DNA from: Candidatus Aenigmatarchaeota archaeon
GTDB lineage: Archaea; Aenigmatarchaeota; Aenigmatarchaeia; QMZS01
Reading direction: 5' to 3'
DNA: 5,484 bases
Assembly: GCA_003663295.1 (NCBI GenBank)
Contig: QMZS01000069.1
Span: 1-5,484, forward strand
This document shows positions 1 through 4,654 of the stretch, in pieces. Position 1 is the first letter of the stretch. Each line of letters starts with the position of its first letter. The notes beneath the pieces were generated by a model. The model searched no databases. It saw nothing but the letters and a program-made list of their open reading frames with translations, and was not told the origin of the DNA. The position numbers and the translations under genes were made by a program.

Positions 1-158
1 TTAAATGTGGCTACTCCGCTACTGATTGTAATTGTTGTAGAACCGTTTTTCAGATCAGAAGCATTGGTACCCACAGAATAATAAACATCAGTTGCAGCAA
101 ACGAAACCGATGGCATCAAAAGAAAGATTAACACCAGAACAAAACTAATTCTCATCAT
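1..158 (-). CDS. Secreted or surface protein, N-terminal fragment (cut by window edge)
   Basis: Only the first 52 codons are visible. The protein begins MMRIS and continues into a hydrophobic run (FVLVLIFLLMPSVSFA, about residues 6-21) that looks like a Sec signal peptide, with a likely cleavage site after SFA. The mature start, ATDVYYSVGTNASDL, followed by a Thr/Ser/Gly-rich stretch ending GVATF, resembles the opening of repeat-rich surface proteins I recall from metagenomic archaea and bacteria, but this is from memory and gives no function. ATG at 158 or the adjacent ATG at 155 are the simplest starts. An in-frame ATG at 206 would add 16 residues and place a nine-G run inside the coding sequence. 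A TATA-like box at 217-229 would put transcription start near 197, which favours the start at 158. Function is unknown. Confidence 0.7.
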   Translation of the reverse strand, partial: MMRISFVLVLIFLLMPSVSFAATDVYYSVGTNASDLKNGSTTITISSGVATF

Positions 159-160
159 CG

Positions 161-169
161 CCCCCCCCC
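161..169 (-). repeat. Homopolymer run of nine G just upstream of a start codon
   Basis: Nine consecutive C on the plus strand (G on the coding strand) end 2 bp before the ATG at 158. In an otherwise AT-rich intergenic region this is the only long G/C run. It could pair weakly with the anti-Shine-Dalgarno end of 16S rRNA, or it could be a slippage-prone tract. It lies in frame with an upstream ATG at 206. Confidence 0.6.
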
Positions 170-216
170 GATTTAAATTTAATTGGGATAATTTTGGGAT
201 TTTCATAATTATTACT

Positions 217-229
217 CTATTTATATTAA
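217..229 (-). promoter_or_regulatory. Probable TATA box of the secreted-protein gene
   Basis: On the minus strand this reads TTAATATAAATAG, a good archaeal TATA match. With the usual spacing of about 26 bp, transcription would start near 197 and give a leader of roughly 40 nt containing the nine-G run. The rest of the gap between this gene and ftsZ (159-333) is AT-rich and holds no other gene I can support. Confidence 0.4.
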
Positions 230-304
230 CCAAAGATACTTTTGTTTTATTGATTTATAAACTATTGCCCTTTAAGATTTCAATTAGCCAAGTAGATATA
301 CAAT

Positions 305-331
305 TAAATAAAAATATTTAAAAATTAAAAC
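305..331 (-). terminator. T-rich transcription terminator after ftsZ
   Basis: Immediately after the ftsZ stop codon the coding strand carries three short T-runs (TTTT, TTTTT, TTTTT) separated by A-rich steps, with no hairpin needed. Oligo-T tracts of this kind are the usual intrinsic terminators in archaea. This is inferred from composition alone. Confidence 0.4.
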
Positions 332-333
332 GA

Positions 334-1518
334 TTATCTAAAAACATCTATACCCAAAGTATTGGATACTTCAGTCTGAACATCTCCCACTTTTTTTTCA
401 GTCATAGGTCCAAGAATAAAAGGTGATTTTACGCCGGTTACAATTGTGATTACCTGTATTTTTCCATCGTATTCATCAAGGATTCTTGCTCCCCAAATGG
501 TCTGAGCTTCAGGCGCCAATTGCTTGGATATTGTTTCGCCAATTTCATTTACTTCTTCCAGTTTCAAATCAGGTCCTCCGATTATCTGTATTAATGCCCC
601 CATTGCTCCGGAGTAATCAACACTTAACAAAGGATGCCTCATTGCTTTCTCAACAGCTTCCTTTGCTCTTTCTGAAGAATCTGAAATACCAATTCCTATT
701 GTTGAAACGCCACCAGATTTCATTATGGTTCTTACATCAGCATAATCAAGATTTACAAGACTTGGCTGTGAAATTGTCTCGGTTATTCCTTTTACCATTT
801 TTGAGATTACTTCGTCCCCAAGTTCAAAAGCTTCCTGCAATGGAAGATTTCCCCCGTATTCAAGAAGTTTCTGGTTCTCAATTATAATTGTTGTATCGCA
901 ACTTTGTCTTAACTGGTAAAGTCCGTCTTCCGCTTTTGAAATTCTTGCGCCTTCTATTTTGAACGGCAATGTTCCTGTTGTAATTACCAAAGCTCCCTGA
1001 TTTTTTGCAATTTCCGCTATTACAGGAGTTGCTCCTGTTCCAGTTCCGCCGCCTAATCCAGTAATTAAAAAGACCATGTTTGCGTCCCTAAGCAGTTCCT
1101 TTAATTCAGTTCTGCTTTCTTCCGCCGCTCTTTTTCCTATTTCAGGTGTTCCACCCGCTCCAAGACCTCTTGTAAGATCTTTTCCAAGCAACAACTTCCT
1201 GTCTGCTTTGGTCATTACTAAATGCGCCGCATCAGTGTTAACTGCAAGTGTTTCAGCTCCTTTTATTCCCATTTCTGTGATTTTGGTGATTACATTTGAA
1301 CCCATTCCGCCGCATCCAACAATCAAAATTTTTGCTTTGTATTCATCCAGATTAAATTCTTCTTTTATTCTTCTTTGTATGTCTTCCTGAGATACTTTTT
1401 CTTTTTCATATATGTTCATCTCGGCTGAGTTTGTTCCTGTGTTTTCTTCTGTCACTATTTTTCCTTTTTTTTCTTCTTCGTCCCCAAAAGTTTTATCAAA
1501 TAGATTTTGTATATTCAT
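334..1518 (-). CDS. ftsZ: Cell division GTPase FtsZ, archaeal FtsZ2-like
   Basis: A tubulin-fold GTPase that polymerises into the division ring at midcell. Residues 1-60 are a charged N-terminal extension. The GTPase domain then shows the nucleotide-binding GCGGMGSN (68-75), NTDAAHL (94-100) and the tubulin/FtsZ signature GGGTGTG (156-162). The T7 synergy loop NLDYAD (256-261) supplies D258 and D261, equivalent to the catalytic acids that act on GTP of the neighbouring subunit. All key residues are present, so it should be active. The C-terminal domain contains GALIQIIGGPDLKL (307-320) and IWGARI (341-346), which resemble archaeal FtsZ2 more than FtsZ1; this subtype call is from memory. A short linker leads to the terminal IDVFR, a possible membrane-anchor-binding peptide. 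At 394 residues it is of normal length. The ATG at 1518 is the first in frame, with a TATA-like box 30-40 bp upstream and no strong Shine-Dalgarno, suggesting a nearly leaderless mRNA. No division genes flank it here. Confidence 0.96.
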   Translation of the reverse strand: MNIQNLFDKTFGDEEEKKGKIVTEENTGTNSAEMNIYEKEKVSQEDIQRRIKEEFNLDEYKAKILIVGCGGMGSNVITKITEMGIKGAETLAVNTDAAHLVMTKADRKLLLGKDLTRGLGAGGTPEIGKRAAEESRTELKELLRDANMVFLITGLGGGTGTGATPVIAEIAKNQGALVITTGTLPFKIEGARISKAEDGLYQLRQSCDTTIIIENQKLLEYGGNLPLQEAFELGDEVISKMVKGITETISQPSLVNLDYADVRTIMKSGGVSTIGIGISDSSERAKEAVEKAMRHPLLSVDYSGAMGALIQIIGGPDLKLEEVNEIGETISKQLAPEAQTIWGARILDEYDGKIQVITIVTGVKSPFILGPMTEKKVGDVQTEVSNTLGIDVFR

Positions 1519-1544
1519 ATTTTCACTGTGCTAAAGGTTTCAAA

Positions 1545-1560
1545 CCTCTATATATTAATT
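1545..1560 (-). promoter_or_regulatory. Probable TATA box of ftsZ
   Basis: The minus strand reads AATTAATATATAGAGG, centred about 35 bp before the ftsZ ATG. Transcription would start near 1525, giving a leader of only about ten nucleotides. A second TATA-like stretch (TTATATATATC on the minus strand, about 1569-1579) lies a little further upstream and could serve instead. Confidence 0.45.
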
Positions 1561-1659
1561 ACATTTGAGATATATATAAGGATTGGGTTGTACTGCCATA
1601 ACAATCAATTGTATCTATGTAATAATAGAAAAATTATAAATAATTTCCGGTTATGTGAG

Positions 1660-2118
1660 CTAAGCAATCTGTTGTTTTACTTCCAGCCACTTCTCTCTTT
1701 TTTCTTTCTGCTCTTTAAGATTTTTAAACTGATTATCAAAAATCCTGTGTTTGGAATCAGCCCACAATTTCCTGTAAAAATAAAAATATTCTGAAATCTC
1801 AACTTCGTCCCCAAACAAAACTTTGTAATTTTTCATAACATTTAATTTCAGGTTTAAAGGCAGAAGTTCAAAAACTTTTACACCCTAAACAGATCCTCTA
1901 ATAATTTTCTTCCAGACACCCAAATTTTTTCTCTTAATTTATCTCGTATAATTACGCAAATATCGAGATCCCTATAGGTTCTGGAAAGATAACTTCCAAA
2001 AACAACAACCTCATATTTATTTAATTCTTTTAGATCACATTTAATTTCCTCAAAGTTTTTTAATAACATTTTCCACCATATCCAAAAATTTAGATACTGT
2101 CCTTATAATATTATTCAT
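1660..2118 (-). pseudogene. Broken MNT-type nucleotidyltransferase gene (two frameshifts)
   Basis: Three consecutive minus-strand segments in different frames join into one plausible 152-residue protein. Segment 1 starts at the ATG at 2118 (MNNIIRTVSK) and hits TGA at 2050-2052. Segment 2 contains KYEVVVFGSYLSRTYRDLD and ends at TAA 1878-1880. Segment 3 reads VKVFELLPLNLKLNVMKNYK, then FGDEVEISEYFYFYRKLW, and stops at TAG 1660-1662. Removing one A from the A6 run at 2056-2061 joins segments 1 and 2; adding one G near 1884-1886 joins segments 2 and 3, so the net change is zero. The GS...DxD active-site motif of the polymerase-beta-like nucleotidyltransferases is visible, but only 7 residues separate GS from DLD instead of about 10, which suggests a further in-frame loss. 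Such proteins often pair with HEPN partners; none is visible. Sequencing error could explain the indels but less easily the short motif. Confidence 0.75.
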
Positions 2119-2478
2119 ATAATCAAAAAAATTAATACCTCTCGCTGTGCCTTTGATATTTCTCTGCTAATTTCACCATAAACTGTATTCGTTGCTCCTT
2201 CTAGTGTGGTTACTATAAACCTATGTGGTCTTAGATCTATCCAGCTCTAATTTTATTTTTTTATTAGCCTCTTCTGTTTTTTTGATTTGTTCTAAAAGTT
2301 TATTTTGCTTTAAAGTATTTAATTTTAAAAGTTAAATATCTTTTTCTAACCCATTTATTTGCTTTTCTAAATTGTCTTTTTTTATTTTAAGTTCCTCTGT
2401 TGCTTTTACATCAGTCCTGTATTTTTTTATTTTTTCAGCTAATTTTACAATTTCCTGCGATATTTCCACCTCAACCAC
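2115..2478 (-). pseudogene. Broken coiled-coil ORF upstream of the nucleotidyltransferase
   Basis: From a GTG at 2478 the minus strand encodes a Lys/Glu-rich helix of 48 residues (starting VVEVEISQEIVKLAEKIKKY) that stops at TAA 2332-2334. The same frame continues past the stop with the same style (KQNKLLEQIKKTEEANKK) to TAG 2221-2223. A different frame then opens at 2246 and reads IDLRPHRFIVTTLEGATN followed by EISREISKAQREVLIF, ending at TGA 2115-2117. That TGA overlaps the ATG of the next gene in an ATGA arrangement, as expected for the true 3' end of a coupled gene. I read this as one coiled-coil protein with a small C-terminal domain, disrupted by a nonsense codon and a frameshift near 2246-2250. 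I do not recognise the family. Alternatively the 48-residue peptide is a small intact gene and the remainder is unrelated debris. Confidence 0.5.
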
Positions 2479-2493
2479 AATAAAATTATCTAT

Positions 2494-2507
2494 TTAATTT
2501 ATACAAA
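2494..2507 (-). promoter_or_regulatory. Probable TATA box of the broken coiled-coil ORF
   Basis: The minus strand reads TTTGTATAAATTAA, with the TATAAA core centred about 24 bp before the GTG at 2478. This is the spacing of a leaderless archaeal transcript starting at or next to that GTG, and it supports 2478 as the original start of the damaged ORF. It lies in the 48-bp gap after the FKBP stop codon. Confidence 0.45.
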
Positions 2508-2526
2508 TAACAAATTCAATTATTAT

Positions 2527-3168
2527 CTAGAAACTCTGCACAAAATCAACCTTCTCAACTTTCAGATGTTTCTTTATCAACTCTGCGATTCTCTTTTTTG
2601 CTTCTTCTGGAATTGGTTTCTTTTCTTCAACTACAACTTTTTTCTCTTCCACTTTTGCTTCAAGTTCTTCTTGGGTGAGAAATTTAACAATTGCTTTTGC
2701 CTTTTCTCCGTTGTCCTCGATTTTCTTGTTTACCTTAATTTTGTATTCCAAGTCCCTTCCCGCAAGAGGATGGTTAAAATCAATTCTTACTCTGCCTGAA
2801 TTTACAGACTGAATTTTTGCTTTCACATTTCCAAGGTTAAGAATCATTCCCGGGACTGGGTCTATTTTCTGTTTCCTTAATTCTGATTGTGAAACTGTTT
2901 TAATCATTTTTGCGTCCCTGACTCCAAACCCATCTTCAGGGCTTATTGTTGCGGTCTTTTCTTCTCCAACATTCATTTGTTTGATTATTTCCTCAAGACC
3001 TTTAACAACAAATTTTTCTCCAATTATAATCTTTACCGGCTTATAATCTGATTTCTCATTGAATATTCCCTTCTCTTTTGCCAGTTTCTCGTCTGTGAGG
3101 TCAAATATCTCATCTGTGTCTTTTATCTTCCCAACATAGTCTATTTCAACAAAATCTCCTTCTTGCAT
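2527..3168 (-). CDS. FKBP-type peptidyl-prolyl isomerase, SlyD-like, long archaeal form
   Basis: Catalyses cis-trans isomerisation of peptide bonds before proline and probably acts as a cytoplasmic folding chaperone. The FKBP core starts at once (DFVEIDYVGKIKD, 5-17), followed by F22-D23, the hallmark GLEEIIKQMNVGEE (57-70) and PEDGFG (77-82). An insert-in-flap chaperone domain occupies about 83-128, after which the chain returns to the core with NHPLAGRDLEYKIKV (132-146). A 65-residue charged C-terminal extension with a Lys/Glu linker (167-190) and a terminal helical part matches the larger archaeal FKBP class. The length of 213 is usual for that class. No signal peptide or metal-binding His tail is present. 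The gene lies 32 bp downstream of the methyltransferase in the same direction and is probably co-transcribed with it. No Shine-Dalgarno is visible; the ATG at 3168 is chosen because the FKBP fold begins directly after it. Confidence 0.95.
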   Translation of the reverse strand: MQEGDFVEIDYVGKIKDTDEIFDLTDEKLAKEKGIFNEKSDYKPVKIIIGEKFVVKGLEEIIKQMNVGEEKTATISPEDGFGVRDAKMIKTVSQSELRKQKIDPVPGMILNLGNVKAKIQSVNSGRVRIDFNHPLAGRDLEYKIKVNKKIEDNGEKAKAIVKFLTQEELEAKVEEKKVVVEEKKPIPEEAKKRIAELIKKHLKVEKVDFVQSF

Positions 3169-3200
3169 AAAATTGTATGAAAATTTTAAACTTAAGACTA

Positions 3201-3731
3201 TTATTTCAGGATTTTATAACAATACAAAGTCTCAAAGAATAATTTCAGTTCATCGAGTTTTATTAGATTAAACCTTTTCTCCAGCTCAGAAATATTATTG
3301 AATGAACTTAACAGAATTACACCGATCCCCTCTTTATTTAAGTGCTTCCTAACCTCAATAAGGAATTTCTCGATAAGCTCCTGTCCTTTCTCACCCCCAT
3401 CGCAGCTTAAGTCATCCTTCCCTGGAAGATAAGGTGGATTAAAGAAAATTAAATCAAACCTTTCAATCACATTTTCAAAAAGATTGCTTAGTTTAAACTC
3501 AATATTCTCGATTCCCTGCTCTTTCCTGTTTTTCTCGGCAAATTCCACAGCTTTTGGATTAATATCAACCCCTAAAATTTTATTCACTTTATCCGCAATA
3601 CTCAAAGAAATATATCCTAAACCAGTCCCCATTTCCAGAACACTCTTAAATTTCCTGATTTTAACCAATTTTTTTATCTGTTCCTCAAGGAAATAAGTAT
3701 CCTCATCAGGCTCATAAACCTCAGAGTTCAT
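3201..3731 (-). CDS. Mtq2/HemK-type class I methyltransferase (release-factor glutamine methylase-like)
   Basis: An SAM-dependent methyltransferase of the HemK-related archaeal/eukaryotic group. The start VYEPDEDTYFLEE (5-17) is typical of this family. SAM-binding motif I is LEMGTGLGY (32-40), the acidic end of strand 2 is GVDINPKAVEFA (54-65), and the catalytic motif IV NPPY is at 98-101; NPPY is characteristic of N-methylation of a planar amide or amine. The length of 176 fits the short form, which lacks the N-terminal substrate domain of bacterial PrmC. In other archaea this type, together with the Trm112 zinc protein, methylates the GGQ glutamine of release factor aRF1; that role is inferred here, and no Trm112 is in the window. 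Other protein or small-molecule substrates remain possible. It is first in a two-gene unit with the FKBP and is divergent from the HIT gene. The start at 3731 has an in-frame ATG directly before the conserved N-terminus. Confidence 0.9.
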   Translation of the reverse strand: MNSEVYEPDEDTYFLEEQIKKLVKIRKFKSVLEMGTGLGYISLSIADKVNKILGVDINPKAVEFAEKNRKEQGIENIEFKLSNLFENVIERFDLIFFNPPYLPGKDDLSCDGGEKGQELIEKFLIEVRKHLNKEGIGVILLSSFNNISELEKRFNLIKLDELKLFFETLYCYKILK

Positions 3732-3752
3732 TAATTAATTTATTATTGATTT
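3732..3752. promoter_or_regulatory. 21-bp divergent intergenic region between methyltransferase and HIT genes
   Basis: Only 21 bp, all AT-rich, separate two divergent start codons. With a TATA-to-start distance of 25-35 bp, each promoter must extend into the first codons of the other gene. On the minus strand an ATATAC stretch near 3762-3767, inside the HIT gene, is a weak TATA candidate for the methyltransferase. No Shine-Dalgarno is visible on either side, so both mRNAs are probably leaderless or nearly so. Confidence 0.35.
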
Positions 3753-4379
3753 ATGGATTGTATATTCTGCAAGATTGTAAAGGATGAAATACCAACACTT
3801 AAAATTTATGAAAATTCCTCAGTATTGGCTTTCCTTGATGTTAATCCTTGCTCTCTTGGACACACCATTATAATTCCAAAAAAACATTATCAAAAAATTG
3901 AAGATATTCCAGAAGGAGAAGCAAATGAATTATTTTCAGTTATAACCAAACTCGTAAAAGTAATTCCGGGGGCTGTTGGAACAACAGACTGCAATATGGG
4001 ATTAAATAATGGCAAACTTGCGGGACAGGAAGTTCCTCATGTTCATTTCCATATAATCCCAAGATTTGAAGGAGATAAGGGGTCATCAATTCAGGGACTT
4101 GTAAGAATGGAAGTTAACAAGCAAAAACTCCCAGAACTTGCGGAAAAAATCAAAAATGAAATTGGAAATACTCTAAATACGGAAAAAACTGATGAAATAA
4201 GATCAGATAAAAAAGAAGTTGAAAATACTTCTTCGAAGAACGAAAAAGAGGAAAACAAACCCGAAGAAACAAAAGAAGAACAACCAACAAAAAGCCCTGA
4301 AAGAGAATGGCAAGAATTTGACCTGGAACTGCAAAACACGCCCCCTGATTATTCTGAAGCAAAAAAAGAGGAATACTAA
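3753..4379 (+). CDS. HIT-family nucleotide hydrolase/binding protein with long charged C-terminal tail
   Basis: A histidine-triad protein of the HINT-like branch, a family that hydrolyses nucleoside phosphoramidates, AMP conjugates or dinucleoside polyphosphates; the substrate here is unknown. The domain covers about residues 1-135. The triad HVHFHII at 96-102 provides the nucleophilic His98 and its neighbours. C3, C6 (CIFC), H45 and H96 are spaced as in zinc-binding HIT proteins and probably bind structural zinc. From about 140 to 208 follows a low-complexity Lys/Glu/Ser/Thr tail ending in a short aromatic-acidic segment (EWQEFDLELQ, then PPDY). Standard HIT proteins end near residue 140, so the tail is an addition of about 70 residues and is probably disordered. 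The gene is transcribed alone, divergent from the methyltransferase. The ATG at 3753 begins directly at the conserved CIFC segment, so the start is secure. Confidence 0.93.
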   Translation: MDCIFCKIVKDEIPTLKIYENSSVLAFLDVNPCSLGHTIIIPKKHYQKIEDIPEGEANELFSVITKLVKVIPGAVGTTDCNMGLNNGKLAGQEVPHVHFHIIPRFEGDKGSSIQGLVRMEVNKQKLPELAEKIKNEIGNTLNTEKTDEIRSDKKEVENTSSKNEKEENKPEETKEEQPTKSPEREWQEFDLELQNTPPDYSEAKKEEY

Positions 4380-4388
4380 GCTAAATAA

Positions 4389-4400
4389 CAACTTTTTAAT
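4389..4400 (+). terminator. Possible T-tract terminator after the HIT gene
   Basis: A run of five T (4393-4397) follows the HIT stop codon by 13 bp in an AT-rich gap of 72 bp before the tRNA gene. It would be a weak archaeal terminator and is supported only by composition and position. Confidence 0.25.
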
Positions 4401-4423
4401 TAAATTATAAATAATCAACAATT

Positions 4424-4436
4424 AGTTAAAAATATT
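4424..4436 (+). promoter_or_regulatory. Probable TATA box of the tRNA gene
   Basis: The stretch TTAAAAATAT at 4426-4435 is centred about 22 bp before the first tRNA base at 4452, which fits transcription starting at or just before the tRNA. A second AT-rich TATA-like string at 4441-4448 is too close to the tRNA to serve this start. Confidence 0.4.
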
Positions 4437-4488
4437 ATTCTATAAAATTATGTCGGGGTGGCTTAGTGGCTAAAGCGCTGCGCTCATA

Positions 4489-4549
4489 AGTATTTTTCTA
4501 AAAAAATGCAATTGAGCTGAGAGAGCAATCAATGATTTAGCGCTGGGAA
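4489..4549 (+). other. tRNA intron 1, canonical 37/38 site, 61 nt
   Basis: The intron lies between A37 (4488) and A38 (4550). Loop bases C32-A35 (4483-4486) pair with TGGG at 4544-4547 to form the 4-bp central helix (C-G, U-G, C-G, A-U). The 5' bulge is T36, A37 and a4489, the 3' bulge a4548, a4549 and A38, each cut after its second base. With the anticodon stem outside, this is a proper bulge-helix-bulge substrate for the archaeal splicing endonuclease. Inside, ATT and GCT at 4511-4518 can pair with AGC and AAT at 4524-4529 around a 5-nt loop. Confidence 0.88.
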
Positions 4550-4566
4550 ACGCAGAGATCGAGGGT

Positions 4567-4604
4567 ACGTTTGTCCTTTAATTTAAACTTGAACAACGCC
4601 TCAA
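4567..4604 (+). other. tRNA intron 2, non-canonical, in the T-loop between positions 54 and 55, 38 nt
   Basis: GAGGGT (T-stem 5' strand plus T54) ends at 4566, and the T-loop resumes with TCAAAT at 4605. The first four T-stem bases GAGG (4561-4564) pair perfectly with CCTC at 4599-4602 inside the intron. The 5' bulge is g4565, t4566 and a4567, and the 3' bulge a4603, a4604 and t4605, again with cuts after the second base. An inner helix CGTT/AACG (4568-4571 with 4595-4598) follows. No outer helix forms, so this is a relaxed HBh' motif as known for non-canonical archaeal tRNA introns. The exon boundaries follow from the need to restore the universal TTC loop. Confidence 0.88.
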
Positions 4605-4654
4605 TCAAATCCCTCCCCCGACACTAAACTTAATGCATTTAAAATGGTTATATT

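Larger units (their letters stand above)
4452..4623 (+). tRNA. tRNA-Met (CAU), elongator type, interrupted by two introns
   Basis: Exons are 4452-4488, 4550-4566 and 4605-4623. Joined, they make a complete 73-nt cloverleaf. The acceptor is GTCGGGG (4452-4458) with CCCCGAC (4616-4622) and discriminator A at 4623. The D-stem is GCTT/AAGC. The anticodon stem CTGCG/CGCAG closes the loop CTCATAA with anticodon CAT at 4485-4487. The variable region is AGATC, and the T-arm is GAGGG, TTCAAAT, CCCTC. The tertiary pairs T8-A14 and G15-C48 are also available. CCA is not encoded. The G1-C72 pair argues against an initiator, which in archaea normally starts with A1-U72. The body resembles elongator tRNA-Met from other archaea; tRNA-Ile2 (agmatidine-modified CAU) is the main alternative. 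The DUF1003 gene starts 31 bp downstream. Confidence 0.93.

Noticed and set aside
486..1390. Plus-strand ORFs antisense to ftsZ
   Set aside because: They mirror the codon pattern of ftsZ on the opposite strand and show no known motif or plausible composition.
1507..1794. 95-codon plus-strand ORF over the ftsZ promoter and nucleotidyltransferase remnant
   Set aside because: Its translation is Phe/Leu/Ile-rich noise opposite AT-rich coding remnants; the minus strand has recognisable family motifs instead.
810..1812. Recurrent CTTCGTCCCCAA-like string at about 812, 1478 and 1803
   Set aside because: Each copy encodes Gly-Asp-Glu in a minus-strand protein (FtsZ twice, nucleotidyltransferase once), so it is shared codon use and not a dispersed repeat.
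2332..2334. Readthrough or recoded codon at the internal TAA of the coiled-coil ORF
   Set aside because: The codon is TAA, not the TAG or TGA used for pyrrolysine or selenocysteine, and a further frameshift follows, so decay is simpler.
4219..4410. Lys-rich ORF on the plus strand in another frame of the HIT tail
   Set aside because: It is a shadow of the repetitive Lys/Glu tail of the HIT gene and has no features of its own.
4452..4623. Initiator tRNA-Met or tRNA-Ile2 as the identity of the CAU tRNA
   Set aside because: G1-C72 and the C-T-G-C-G anticodon stem do not fit an archaeal initiator; the body resembles elongator Met more than Ile2, though Ile2 cannot be fully excluded without comparison.
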